From NCBI GenBank assembly GCA_964036315.1, contig OZ038485.1:102330841-102394840 (forward strand): a DNA stretch of 64,000 nt. The letters are read 5' to 3'. A program made the translations under genes and the position numbers. This document shows positions 1-11,345 of this stretch, piece after piece; position 1 is the first letter of the stretch, and each line of letters starts with the position of its first letter. This stretch comes from Acanthosepion esculentum. Lineage: Eukaryota; Mollusca; Cephalopoda; Sepiida; Sepiidae. Below the pieces are notes generated by a model. The model worked only from the letters and a program-made list of their open reading frames with translations, did no database searches and was not told the DNA's origin.

Positions 1-950
1 ATGGAAACAACACTTACCAGCTCACAATCACGTTGAGATGGAATCATTTTGTTGTCACTAAATTTAAGTACCTATTGGGATTTAAACTCTACCCAGACCT
101 TAAGTAGAACTTGTACATCTGTTACATTACTAAAGGTGCTGGAAAAATGGCCAGTTCCCTGTGCCGCCCCAGTAAGCACCTGACTCTTTCTGCTATCCTC
201 TAGTTTTATAAGAGCCAGATCAGGCTGGTATATATGGGCAGGAGTTGCCCAATCTACATTTCCCAGTCTTGATAGAGTGCAAAAGTGTTTTTGTGTCCTT
301 GGGGGGTGATGAATTATTTTCCACCCTGTAATCCCTTTCTTGAAACATCATAAGCCTCTTTCTGCTCTATTGCTAGATGTACTATGGTTCAAATCTACCA
401 CGTCTAACCTTCATGGTTAAGATCCTCCATGCCACACACATTGTAGCAAAACACCCTCATTCCCTTCATTGGTGAGATGCAAGTTCCACTCGAGCAGCTT
501 CTTTTCACGAACTGCTGATTTGTGGAAGCTTCTATGATCACTACAGTCTTAACCTGTTCAAGTCTAGGGTCAACCATTATCTTCCCCAAATGTCCCCATA
601 AACTGTGCTTCTTACAATGTAACACTCTACCTCAAGTAGCTCTTTGGCTTTGTATGGAGTGAATATCATTGTAAAAACAAAAAAATACATGACCCAGTAT
701 AGGTGGTGACTTCAGCTAGTTCATTATTAGTTAGTAAAATAAAGCGATCACGGATCTATTACGTCAAAAGTTAAAATAAGAGGGGAAATTTGAGACTTCA
801 GTTTTGGTCAACAGAAAGTATATTACTCGAAATGACTAAACAATACTCTTACAAAAAACTTAATCACCAGGTTGGCATATTTTACTTCATTCTCCTAACC
901 AAGATTAACACCTTGATATTTTTGGTCAATCAGATCGCTACAGCATTGTC
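1..950. other. Unassigned region with a short minus-strand open frame
   Basis: I recognise no family here. A minus-strand open frame of 73 codons (625 to 404) is moderately hydrophilic and contains VDPRLEQVKTVV, which reads like protein rather than random sequence, but I cannot assign it. Further downstream on the minus strand, at about 205-235, there are TATA-like strings (TATATA, TTATAAAA), so a decayed retroelement with its terminal repeat is one possibility. Neither end of such a repeat is visible. Confidence 0.2.
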
Positions 951-1007
951 TTCATAGCAAAATCCTTAAAAACATTGAAGAGATCAATTCAGCACAATTC
1001 TTTTCAT

Positions 1008-1312
1008 TATTTACATTATTCGGACTATTGTCCTCATCTTTGTCGCCATATTTATTACACCATTTCGGCCATTGTACGATCCAGCCTTCTTCAGATGGTT
1101 GGAATGTCGAACTGAAGCCTTTATTTCGCTCACAGGGGTAGACTGTTCTAGTTCCACATGCCATGTTTAATGGATATCAGTTATCAGCTGTTAATTTTCC
1201 CTCTGAAAGTTATCCACTGCCTTAACCGGGTATTGAAATCACACCCTTTGGGTCCTGTCACTGGAGTGTGAGTTCAATACCTGGTTAAGGCAGTGGATAA
1301 CTTTCAACACCA
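1008..1312. repeat. SINE A, fold-back copy 1
   Basis: A minus-strand SINE A copy runs from about 1008 to 1265, from the tail 'tttacattattcggac' inward to the tRNA-like head. It is followed directly by about 47 bp of the same element on the plus strand, 'gagttcaatacctggttaag'. The part around 1203-1308 is therefore an imperfect inverted repeat. This is one of several head-to-head SINE A arrangements in the window. Confidence 0.8.
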
Positions 1313-2104
1313 AAAATGCTTGTTACTCTTTAAACCACCTCATATTATGATTAGTCTCATGCACTTGTGGGTTGTTGAGTGGGTGTGAAAATCTGGCTTG
1401 TAAAAATATTCAACTCATCGACCAAAAAAAAAAAAAAACTGATAGAGTGAAATCCAAAATTTTTATATTCCAGAAATTTGCGAATGATTTACAAAAAATA
1501 GTTTTTCTTTCATTTTAGTTCAGTTGCGTTTAATGAAGATACTTCTTGTACAACTGGAAATAGGCTAGACAGGAATATTTCTTAATGCCAGATTTACTAT
1601 TTCAACTCGGAATGTTACTGTTACTCAGATTCCACATAGACTGATTCCTTGATACATTGTCCTTTTCTTTATATCTAGCATGTGGACATAGTAGACGGAA
1701 ATTGTATGCAAATATTTAACAGAAATTTCAGGCAGAGTTCAGTATTTTCACAATGAGAGATTGCTGAATCATTCCCGAAATCAACTTTAGATTATTTTGA
1801 CATATAATCGGTGTTCATTGGCAGACCATTTTCAAATCGCATGACCCCAAGTTACATGCACCACCTACTTTATATATTATGTATACATTTATTTATTGTA
1901 AAAAGTATATACTCATAAAATATGTACACTTATTGTGCTTTGGACTTCTTTTGAAAATAATTCAATTAATGATCTTTAAAAATTTCCATGGCACACCAGT
2001 TGAAAAATCACTGGTCTAAACACTACACACGTTTTCTTGATAAGCTTCCCATTATGGTTCTACAGCCTCTAAAAAGCTAAGCAAAGTATTAAGAAACAGA
2101 AAAA
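1313..2104. other. AT-rich spacer, nothing recognised
   Basis: Contains a poly-A run near 1422-1438 and otherwise unstructured AT-rich sequence. I see no coding potential or recognisable repeat. Confidence 0.5.
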
Positions 2105-2575
2105 TTTTGTTAGAAACGAAAGAGTACTGAACTGTTACGTAATATCAATCTTCCTATATGAAAGGGAAAACTGGACAATCTCCTCACAGATAAAGAAGAA
2201 AGTTGAAGTAACAGAAATGTGGTTTTGCAGAAGGATACTGAGAATATCATGGACTGAACATGTGAGCAATGAGGAAGTTTTAGAGAAAATGGCAATAAAA
2301 AGGACACTTATGCTTAACATAAAAAAAATGATAGTTGAAATTTGCCAGGCACATAATGAGGAAAGAGGGCTTGGAAAATTTGATGTCCATAGGAGCTATT
2401 GAAGTCAAGAGGAAAACAACACATTAGTGAGGTTGAGTAAATGGATGCCAGAACAGTTTTTAGGAGAGATAACAAAATAAAAAATTTATTAAGAGCTACA
2501 AAGGACAGGAAATTTGTGGAGAGCCATGATCACTAACATCTATAGGGGGCACATCACCTAGAAGAAGTATTTGAA
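2105..2575 (+). mobile_element. LINE F copy 1, C-terminal reverse-transcriptase tail (broken)
   Basis: The translation of 2217-2402 reads MWFCRRILRISWTEHVSNEE and continues with a region matching the tail that follows the reverse transcriptase domain in many non-LTR retrotransposons (core of the type LKFLGHIMRKEGLENL...W). Frames break after about 2400, but the nucleotide similarity continues to the terminal segment 'gtggagagccatgatcacta'. Only the 3' end of the element is present, as is usual for 5'-truncated LINE insertions. The protein would have copied LINE RNA at the target site; this copy cannot. Confidence 0.75.
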
Positions 2576-2689
2576 CAAGAATTTAAGATATCTTTCCTGT
2601 AAATGTAGTGATATAAGTAACTAAGCCAGTATTGTAAATGGCAGGTTCAATTCTGATTATACTCTGCATGGAATCTTAGAAGTATTCTT

Positions 2690-2925
2690 TCTCTTTATGT
2701 GCCATGTCCTTTCAGGACGTGGGCAATCATGGCTCTCCACCTCCTCCCTCTATCCCTTGCAGCTCTCAACAAGTTCCTTCCCTTTGCTTCCTCCCCCAGA
2801 CCACGTTCTGTCATCTACTTGCTTAAACCCGCCAGTATGTCATGCATTGTTTTCCCTTGTCTCTCTTTCCCTCTATTTGACTCGTGAGTATCAGATTCTC
2901 CAGGCCCTCATTCCTCATTATGCTG
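2690..2925 (-). mobile_element. LINE F copy 2, 3' end in minus orientation
   Basis: Reading the minus strand from 2925 to 2690 gives the same terminal LINE F segment, ending in the equivalent of ...GHGT-stop followed by 'cacataaagag'. The plus-strand frames over this stretch are shadows of it. It lies about 115 bp from copy 1 in the opposite orientation. Confidence 0.75.
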
Positions 2926-3097
2926 GTATGGAAAACTGTCTAAATCAATAGATTGATATTTTTCTTTTCTTCTCCATGCAGCATTTCTTTAGCGTGATTT
3001 AGTAATTCTGGGATTTTTTGGAGAATAGCAGTTATAATGTGAATTAGTTAAGATAAGAAAAATGTACTATTGTCCTTATATTTGTTGTTGTTATCTC

Positions 3098-3445
3098 AGC
3101 ATTTCAGTCGAGTGGATTAAAGTGTTGGTTCATGAATTTGGTGACATAGTAATTGCCAGTTCAATCCCGAGGTCAAGCAGTGTTTACTTGGATTCAATAG
3201 AAACAAGGTGAGCAATAACTGAACAGTACTAAAAAAAATAAGAACTTGACAAGATATCCCTAGACATGGTCAGTGGAACACGAGTGATTTACCCCTGTAG
3301 GTTAAATAAAAGGGTTCAGTTCAAAATCCCCTTAAGGTTGCCTGGATTGGCATACACCTGATGAGGTAACAAGTGAAACATTGTGATAACAATAACAAAG
3401 ATGAGGACACTAGTTTGTTTGGGAGTCTGATTAGGACATGTGACA
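3098..3445 (+). repeat. SINE A, diverged older subfamily
   Basis: A tRNA-like head has a degenerate B box, 'gccagttcaatcccgag'. The body shows the SINE A landmarks in order: 'ggaacacgagtgatttaccc', 'aaagggttcagttcaaaat', 'ctgatgaggtaacaagtgaa' and 'aacaaagatgaggaca'. This copy literally contains CTGATGAG and GAAAC, the two conserved strands of a hammerhead core, but the intervening stem is weak. It matches the copy at 60.4-60.78 kb better than the main SINE A group. Confidence 0.65.
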
Positions 3446-3868
3446 CTACTGACGATTTTGAATGGCATTGGATGTGCTAATTTCTATGCTTTGGACGCAT
3501 AGGATGACTCTAAGGAATGATTGGTGAATGTAGTTGGTTTTGTTATTCTTATTCTGGTTTTGGTGACAGTTTGCTTGCAGAAGGTGGGAGACTTTGGTAG
3601 TGGGATGTGATAAACCTTTGTCAGAGTGTGAAGATTAGTCAGCTTGCAGAATTCTGCTGGTTTGGACAATTGCAACACCACCACCACCACCACTCTGGTG
3701 ACGAAAAGGCAGTAATTAATAAAGTGATGATTGGGTGTCACTGGTCACAGGCTCTAATTGAAGCTACATGCCTGGTTACCATAAAGAATATTTTATGTGT
3801 AAAAAAAAAAAAAAAAAAAAAATCTAGATATTCCTAACAGTTACACTGGAATTACCATACAAAATATT
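3446..3868. other. Spacer with (CAC)n and poly-A
   Basis: Holds a short (CAC)6-like run near 3675-3694 and a run of about 22 A at 3801-3822. The frames across it have no recognisable protein. Confidence 0.5.
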
Positions 3869-3869
3869 T

Positions 3870-4297
3870 ATTGCTGTCTACTGAAGAATTTCTGTCTGTT
3901 GAAATCCAACAAAGAATCTGCAATGTTATCAGTCCTGGTCAGGTATCTCAGCATCAGTCACTTTTCCATCACTGTATCACTTTCCCTTCTCTATGCTTTT
4001 TTTCTATAAATATTTTCATGGTAATTGTTCTGATGAACTTTTCTCTTTTCTACTGTGATTTTATGAATTTATGCACAGTACTAGATTGGCAGTTAGGTCT
4101 CATCATTTCATAATTGAAATTTCTAGATGCAACCATGAATTCTATGCTAACAGTTTTTTTCTCTCACACCTTTTACTTATAAAACTCTATTCTGGCTTCT
4201 TGTTTTACAGTCAATTTTATCATCAAAAATTTAAATACAATGTCAATCATCATCTTCTGTTTCCTTGAATCCTATTCTTTTATTGTCCTCTCTTAAT

Positions 4298-4348
<51 letters not shown>

Positions 4349-4395
4349 TGCTTTCAGTAACCTCTTGCATCTTAGTCACCTTGATTGGGGTGAAA
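3870..4395 (+). mobile_element. LINE E copy, C-terminal tail plus 3' end
   Basis: The plus strand encodes, with several breaks, the end of a LINE reverse transcriptase. It reads LSTEEFLSVEIQQRICNVIS, parallel to the 56.5-kb copy's FEILDKIQRRVCNL, and later the degenerate tail FKYNVNHHLLFP. The 3' noncoding part ends in 'accttgattggggtgaaag' and carries a poly-T run at 4298-4340. The element would belong to a jockey/CR1-like non-LTR group, but the clade cannot be fixed from this tail. Confidence 0.65.
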
Positions 4396-6645
4396 GAATA
4401 AAAACAAAAAGTGACTTGTTTCATTTTTATTGTATCATTAAGAATTTGCTTTTAATGATAATGCTTTATGTAAAATTTTCAATCAGCTTAAAATTATTTC
4501 ATATATTACCCATTCAATGATTGTGAGGTGTAATTTGAATGACATTTGCTTGTTAGCTTTCAGAGGCAAATTCTTAAAGTGTTGTCGCAGACAGACTTCC
4601 AAGGATAAGGCACATTAATTTGAATATTGTTGGGATGGAAGCAGCTTCTTTATTTTCAATATCTGTTGCTTGCTTAATGGTTGTAGGATGTTAAGCAAAA
4701 AATGCTCTGAGCCTTGCAATTAAGGCAGCAAAAAAAAAAAAAGATGAAAGAAAAACTGGTTAAAAATGAACAATAAAAACAGTAATTGATATTCATAATT
4801 GTCCTTATAGAAAATGATGAATTTAAACATTTTTATAATCAAGTTCTATTTTGTTCATTAAATTTTAGAAGCGTTTTTTTTTCTGTATTTTTTCTTTTTT
4901 TTTTTTGATTTAAAAAATTAATAATTGTAAAGAAATCACTTCAAAATTTATTTAAAGAAACTTGGATATACTCATGAATTTATTGGAATCAGTTTAAGTA
5001 TTAAAGAAAAAGAAATGTATGCATATTCATGTAAAGAAATTTTCTTATGGATAAGATTAAGACTAATAAAAACATTTAAACTAAAAATCACCAGACAAGA
5101 CTGATAAAATGGGAATCAATAAAAAGCAAAGACATTTAGTAGTTAAAAAAAAAAAAACAGAAAAAAAAAGTTTATGTAACCAAAAGGAAGTTCTTTATAT
5201 TATTGAACATGGATTAAAAAGAAAATGATGAACAGAATGTACACAAATTATCAAAGGCTATTTGAAATAATTTGCAAAACTATTTCTCTATGCATTCAAT
5301 AGAGACACTTAAAGTCAGCTTGAAGGTATACTTGAATAAATTTTAAGTCTTCACTTTTACGTAACACAACAGCCTATTTACTTCATGAGATGGAAAAGAT
5401 GAACGACGAAGTAAGCATTGTAAAGCATGATGTTTAAATAGACACCAAATGTTTCAAAATTGAAATGCTATTGAGTTGAAAGGTGGCATAGCATTAGCCA
5501 TATTCAAATAGTTTCTATCTTCAAAGTTTTTTTTTGTTTTTTGGGGATTTCTTTTGCTTTTCAATTTTGTTTGATCTAAGTATTTAAAATCTATTACAAA
5601 ATAAAAGATTAGGTAAATAAAAGAAATACAAATAATGTAATAGTTTTATTTATTTTGCACTAGAAAAAAAAATTAATAAAATCATTGGAAGAATTTTAAC
5701 ATTTTAGGGGATCCTTGAAGAAACCTGATGCATGTTAGGCCAGTCGTGTGCAAAAGGTTGGAGGGGGAGAGGGTGCACAGGACCCCCAGGCATCCAATCA
5801 AAATGAAATAAAAATTTAGTTTTTGAAATTTGAAACAAAGTTTTTATTTCATGTTTCATCATATTTAAAATGTCTTCCTTTCTCACATTTCTCAGTACTA
5901 TGCCTTATAGCCCATACTTGAGTCTTAGGGGCCCTGGACATCACCAAACCTCTGCATGCCACTGTATTAGGCCACACCTTGTGAATAAATCCTTATTCTT
6001 GGAGTGTGTTACAGCACTATTCCTATTTGGACTAAAAGCAGTGGCAACCAAAATTTACATATATAAATGTCAGGTACCAGGAAATGGAAGACAATTTCAA
6101 CAAGGCAATATTTCCATGTGTTTTTATATAACACAGTAACAAAGAAAATACACTAGTATGCTTGTAAAAGAAGAAAGGCATTAAAAATTAACAATTATGA
6201 ATTGTCTGTGTGAAAGTTCAGACACTAAGGGGAAAGATATCCCCATGTTCAGGGTCCTAGTTGGTGTTGCTTTTACCGCATGCTAGAAAGGAAAAAAAAA
6301 AGAAAGATGACAGGAAGTGTTCTGTTTCTATAGATGTTTAACAGCACCACCTGACATCATCTTGGCAAAACTAAGTGGGAGAAACAACAAATGCTAGACG
6401 AGAATCCACTGATCCAACACCAGTCCTGTTAGCCAGAGAAGCCAAGTACATGGCTTTTCTCTTTCTGCTTTGTCCAGAAAAGTCATTTTGGAGGAAATAC
6501 TCGTTGAATTGTCCTCACACATTATGTTGAATGGTTAGATTCAGCAACCATGTCTCCTTATTGAAATATTTTGTTAAATTTGTTCAACATAAATATTTAA
6601 TGATGCAATAGAGGAATTTTCATATGTATTTTAGTCATGGAGCCT
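4396..6645. other. AT-rich spacer, no gene seen
   Basis: Roughly 2.2 kb of AT-rich sequence with A/T homopolymers at about 4730, 4890, 5148, 5528 and 6292. The two longest frames (5704-5886 minus, 5870-6139 plus) overlap on opposite strands and show no motif. Nothing recognised. Confidence 0.5.
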
Positions 6646-6870
6646 TTTTATTTTTTTTTTTTTTTTTAATCAATTTGCTCCAAGCAAGGTGATAATGCCA
6701 CTAAGACACAAGGGGCTACTGAGAATGAAAGAGAATATGAAATGTTTAGAAGGAACTGAAAACCCAAACGTAAACAGGAAAGAAGAGATAAGCATCTATT
6801 CCTTTTGAAAAGACCAGAGAGGAGCCTAAACTGGATGGAATGTGAACCTATTTATTAACTTACGAATTAG
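6646..6870 (-). mobile_element. LINE E 3' end only
   Basis: A T run followed by 'ctccaagcaaggtgataatg' and 'agacacaaggggctactgag' is the reverse complement of the LINE E 3' terminus seen at 4.39, 31.99, 47.12 and 54.23 kb. The coding tail is missing or unrecognisable. Confidence 0.6.
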
Positions 6871-8342
6871 GATTTATCAGAAAATTCAAATAGGAAAAAT
6901 CATGGTTACTGCTAAAATTTCTAAATATGTAAATATATAGGCAAACAGATAAACAAATCAGTATATAAAACCTTGAGACATGACCCAATCAGTTAAAATC
7001 AAACTGTTAAATCATCTTACTGCCTTGTTACAATTATAGCCTCCCCCTCCATTACCTAAGGTAACAAACTTAGTGTCACCTGGATAATTCAAAAATCTCT
7101 CCAAACTTACTGACCACATTGAGAATTACTGGTGTATATGCTCATTAACTAGTTGAGTAAGTTCTGTCATGTGAGAGGCTTCATTCTTGCTTAATGGTCA
7201 GTGAGATGAGTTGACTAATTACTAAGTTTGGTCCTCACTGGGTGCCCCATACAAAATTCAGCATTAAATAACCTAACAATGTAAAATCATCCAACCTGAC
7301 CTCAATAAATACTGATTGCTCAGCTATTTGGGCCTTGTGCTAAACTAAAATGAATAAATATCTATAGTGTAATAGGTAACAAACTTATTTCTATTGCTGC
7401 TGTAGTGAGTTTGCTCCTCACAAGGTGCTTTGTGGCCTACTGCTGGTGTAAGTTAAACTTAATATCCATATAAAGCTTACCTCATAGTTGAAGTAGTTGG
7501 ATATTTTCCAACTGATACTAGAGGTTGAATTTGAATCGCAGACAAAATCCAGGATTTCAAGAGCTGATTTTCCAGGCAAGCACGCTTTCCTTTGATAGAA
7601 AACTACTGCAACCCAAAACCACCTCCACCTCCCAATTTCCACTTGTATGGCCTTGTAAGGTTTGTGATCATCAAGACGAGGTGAAATTGATCCTGAGAAA
7701 AGACTGCTATTTGCTATTTTTATTTTCCTTTAATTTGCTAATCATTACAATGATTATCCTTGCTTTCCAATTAAAAACCCCCACAGAATCAATTAAATCC
7801 ATTAACTACAGAAGACAGGCATTCCCATCATTGTAACTATGTGGCTCATCTTCCAACAACTAATTCCTGCTCATGTTAATGGGTTAATCTCCAATTGTTG
7901 GTTTCACATCAGTGAAATTTTAGACACCACCTTACTTAACTGCTTCTCTCCCGTATTTGATAACCTTTTTTCTTTTTTAATTATCATCTAGCTTAGACAT
8001 TATTTTATTTTTTTTTTTATAAGCGACTGATGATTTTGAACAGTTGCTTCATTTTTGTACGAAAATTAATGCCCAATTTTTTATGCTTGGAAAATCAATG
8101 TAACTTGCAGAATTGGTAGAAACCTTAAGTACAGTATAAAATAACATATTTAGTAACATTTTTGATTTAATATTTTTCTTTTTTTTTTTCCTCTTTGAGT
8201 TATGGAAGCACACTGATGTCAGTAGCAGAGTTGCATAAAATGGAGTCAAATTTGAGTCCAGTTGCTTAAAGAAAAAATTATGAAAACAAAATTCTAAAAT
8301 TCCTATTAATTGAAAAACATTGGTTCTATAAAACGGAAGCAT
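6871..8342. other. Spacer with faint SINE-like stretch
   Basis: No gene recognised. At about 7170-7340 'ctaagtttggtcctcactgg' and 'ggccttgtgctaaactaa' weakly resemble the short tRNA-like repeat at 25.58-25.77 and 36.59-36.74 kb. The open frame at 7525-7836 has no motif. Confidence 0.4.
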
Positions 8343-8800
8343 TCACACTATTTACATTATTCGGACTATTGTCCTCATTTTTGTTGCCATATTTATCACA
8401 ATGTTTCGGCTGTTGTACGCTCCGGCCTTCTTCAGGTGGTTGGAATGTCAAACTGAACCCTTTATTTCGCTCACTGGGGTAGAATGTTCTAGTTCCACGT
8501 GCCACATCTAATGGATGTCAGTGTGAGTTCAATACCTGGTTAAGGTGGTGGAAAACTTGGAGAGGGGAATTAACAGGAGATAACTGACATCCATTAGATA
8601 TGGCACGTGGAATCGGAACAGTCTACCCCAGTGAGCGAAGTAAAGGGTTCAGTTTGACATTCTAACCACCTGAAGAAGGCCGGAGTGTACAACGGCCGAA
8701 ACATTGCGATAAATATGGTAACAAAGATGAGGACAATAGTACGAATAATGTAAATAGTGTACATAATACCTCATCTCAGAAATATAGACAGATACAGAAG
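8343..8800. repeat. SINE A, head-to-head palindromic dimer
   Basis: A left arm on the minus strand (8343-8523) and a right arm on the plus strand (about 8578-8763) are near reverse complements over roughly 180 bp. They are joined through about 55 bp of tRNA-like head sequence containing 'gagttcaatacctggttaag'. The outer ends are the element's 3' ends, 'tttacattattcggac' and its complement. Each arm carries CTGAAGA-stem-GAAAC ('cctgaagaaggccgg' and 'aacggccgaaacattg' in the right arm). This is the cleanest fold-back copy in the window. Confidence 0.85.
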
Positions 8801-8943
8801 CATTCACTTATTACACTGTTGTATGATATTATTGTTATTATTGAAGAATAAAGCAATTATTTTAATGAACTGTATAGGAGTAAATATGCTATTCCCCTTG
8901 ATTTCCACTGTAATTTCCACCATAGCATATTATATTCAACCTA

Positions 8944-9525
8944 TGAGGTACATTCCAGAAGATTTGAGACTTTTTCAAGATAGCCGTTTATTAATTTCAG
9001 AGAAGTAGAAAATTCTAATTCCTTTCAAAGTCAGATCCTCTGATTTTGATGCACTTGTTGCAGTGATCCAGCCACTTCGTGAAGGCTCCATGGAAGTCAA
9101 CGAAATTGAAGACCTCCAGGACACTTGTCAGTCTCCTTCATCTTCTCAATGTCTTTAAAACGACTGCTCCTGGGGTTCTCCTTCAGCTTGGTGAACAACC
9201 AAGTCAGAGGGAACAAAGTCTGGACTGTAGGAAGGTTGAGGGACACTTTTTGATGCCCATCTCTGTCAACACACATCTTTATTGCATAGTGAGCTTCCAA
9301 ATTGTCCTCATGTCCCAACTTCATTCTGGAAAATAGTCAGCTGTGACAAAAGCAGTGTTTAGCAGGGTGTGTTCATGGAGCTGTTACAGCCATCTCCTCC
9401 AATTAAAAGTTTGCAGCTCAGCTTATTAGATGTATTCTAATAATATACTAAAATTACAATAATCTAAAACAGTTATAATTGTCTCTTCTGAAAAAAAAGT
9501 CTCAAAACTTCTGAAACCCCTTTTC
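8944..9525 (-). mobile_element. Deleted mariner-family DNA transposon
   Basis: TA dinucleotides at 8942-8943 and 9526-9527 flank a 582-bp element. Its ends are inverted repeats: 'ttccagaagatttgagactt' on the left and the complement of 'aagtctcaaaacttctgaaa' on the right. A full mariner is about 1.3 kb, so more than half is missing. The interior keeps the end of the transposase on the minus strand. Confidence 0.7.
8995..9345 (-). pseudogene. Mariner transposase C-terminal remnant
   Basis: The minus strand reads, in two frames, LFTKLKENPRSSRFKDIEKM and then FHGAFTKWLDHCNKCIKIRG, ending a few residues later at a stop. These match the C-terminal third of mariner transposases, where ...FPKLKE.LRG.RF.DIEE and FHGAFQKWL.RCNKCI are typical. 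The switch between frames falls near 9100-9120, and the catalytic DDD/E residues upstream are gone. It lies inside the TA-flanked element described above, so it could only have been active in a longer ancestor. Confidence 0.75.
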
Positions 9526-10187
9526 TACTGAGGAAAAATAAACTACAAATTGTAATGCTTGATTTTATTTTAAAAACTGATATTTTAGGCATAAGAAACA
9601 AAGAAATAATGTAACTATTAAACCGGAGGTTGACCTATAGATTGACTAATACAGTAGGTATGGAATATAAACATTTTCTATCAAGTATTGACATCAGATA
9701 GAATAAGCTACTAAAAACTCAGATTTTCTGCAGATATGTACAAAGATAAGCTTTTTACAGTACAAGGGTTGAAATAAATATGTAAATCTTCCATGTGAGG
9801 CCAGCATACTTCAAAAATCAGCATTTAAAATTCTAGCTCTTATCAGTACTTGAACACAGACTTTTTGCATCACTAAAATAATTATTTCCTCCTAATTTTT
9901 TGTACTGTAACTTATGGCAAACCACAGAAAAATTTCATACCGGAACTTGGTGAGGAGATTCAGTTTAGTTTATAGAGGTTCTTAAAATAAAAATTCAAAT
10001 TATAAATGAACACATTGTTTCTGCGACATTTGAGATCTGACAACACCTCAAAATATACTTGTCAATTCTTGTTTGACGTTTAATGATTCCATGTATTAGT
10101 TATTAGCACATCTAAGTGTGAGATGAGAAAAATAGCATGAAGCAATGTGTCTATTCAATTATCTTGGATTTACACTATTTTCTGTGT
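9526..10187. other. AT-rich spacer, nothing recognised
   Basis: No repeat family or coding signal recognised in this stretch. Confidence 0.5.
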
Positions 10188-10375
10188 AAATGTCCCTTCA
10201 TGACATGGGTCATCATGGCCCTTCACATCTTCCTGTCATTTTTAGCTTTAAGTAAAGTTCATCTTTTTACCATCTAGAATCGGTTCTAACCTTTTTGACC
10301 CATATCTGGAGAGAGAAGAGATGGATTCATACCTTTCCCAAAGGTATTTATGTGAGTGTGTGATGCAAGAGGATT
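10188..10375 (-). repeat. LINE F 3' fragment fused to SINE B body
   Basis: On the plus-strand text, 'atgtcccttcatgacatggg' is the reversed LINE F terminus. It passes at about 10263 into reversed SINE B ('tacctttcccaaaggtattt'). Both parts are on the minus strand, so in sense orientation SINE B comes first and a LINE F-like tail follows. This is one of three places where that order is visible. Confidence 0.55.
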
Positions 10376-10394
10376 TCTTTGGTAACAAAGAATA

Positions 10395-10855
10395 CTGACC
10401 AGCTACGTGACATCTGTCCTTCTTTACAGCAGCGAATGTTGGACGGTTTCCTCAAAGATGAAGAAGAGACTCTGGGCAACAGAGATGTGGTTCTACAGAT
10501 GGATGCTAAAGATATCATGGACCAAGTGTGTGAGCAACAATGAGGTCTTAGAGAGGATGTAAACGAAGAGGAAGCTTATACTTAACATCAGGAGGTGGCA
10601 GCTAAAGTTTCTGGGACAGATAATGAGGAAGGAGGGCCTGGAGAATCTGATACTCATGGGTTGAATAGAGGGAAAGAGAGACAAGGGAAAGCAGCGCGTG
10701 ACATACCTGCCGTGCTTGAGCAGGTGAATGACAGAACGTGGTCTGGGAGAGGAAGCAGAGGGAAGGAACTTGTTGAGAGCTGCAAGGGATAGAGGGAGGT
10801 GAGAGCCATGATCACCCACGTCCTGAAAGGCCATGACACATAAAAAGAAAGAAAG
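10395..10855 (+). mobile_element. LINE F copy 3, C-terminal tail (frameshifted)
   Basis: Starts near 'cagcgaatgttggacggttt', continues through 'tctacagatggatgctaaag' and ends at 'aaaggccatgacacataaaa'. The sense protein is broken by frameshifts; the longest minus-strand frame across it (11017 to 10493) is a shadow. It retains the order seen in copy 4 at 19.3 kb. Confidence 0.75.
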
Positions 10856-10861
10856 AATGTC

Positions 10862-10962
10862 CCAAACATGACTGGGATTTGAACTCAGCTCATTGATTTC
10901 TCTTTCTGAGCCAGTAACCATTACACTACCTGTACGAGATTTGGCTACACATTGAAATATAT
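10862..10962 (-). repeat. SINE B tRNA-like head
   Basis: The reverse complement contains 'gtgtaatggttactggctca' and 'gagttcaaatcccagtc'. These are in A-box and B-box positions of a tRNA-derived RNA polymerase III promoter. The body is not recognisable beyond the head. Confidence 0.55.
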
Positions 10963-11124
10963 GGTTTATGATAATGTATATAAGCAACAAAATAACAAAC
11001 TTGTTCATTATTACCATTAGACATAATAAAATTGAAATGAGTGTTCATTGATACTTAGTAAATTTACCTTAGTCTGGTACAAGGTCACAAGTTTTTATAC
11101 AGGTTACTGTTATGAGATTCATTT

Positions 11125-11345
11125 TTATAAGCGGGGTAATAATACCACTAGGATGCAAGGGGTTACTGTTGAAGATTGTAGGTAGCAGAAATTGGAAGAG
11201 AGTTCCACAGGTGAGAAGTGCGAGAAAAGAAACCATTAGAATAGAACTTAGGTTTCCTCTAGCTAATTCAACAGTAAAACAATGAAACCTTGTTGCCAAT
11301 CTAGTAGTATGCTTAAATTCATTCAAGGTACCAAGGAGGAACTAT
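11125..11345 (-). mobile_element. LINE E tail, minus strand
   Basis: The minus strand encodes a decayed version of the LINE E C-terminus, with MNEFKHTTRLATRFHCFTVE from 11326. The 3' end lies to the left, at the 'aggatgcaaggggttactg' side. It is frameshifted toward the NSLP-type motif. Confidence 0.65.

Noticed and set aside
2697..2951. Plus-strand frames of 84 and 62 codons
   Set aside because: They are antisense to LINE F copy 2; the sense protein matches on the minus strand.
3675..3694. His-rich coding exon at a (CAC)n run
   Set aside because: Simple repeat without splice sites or flanking coding sequence.
7525..7836. 103-codon plus frame
   Set aside because: No motif, splice context or compositional difference from surroundings; overlapped by an opposite-strand frame.
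10493..11017. 174-codon minus-strand frame, one of the longest in the window
   Set aside because: Antisense to LINE F copy 3 and a SINE B head; shows no motif and shares the shadow pattern of other LINE F copies.
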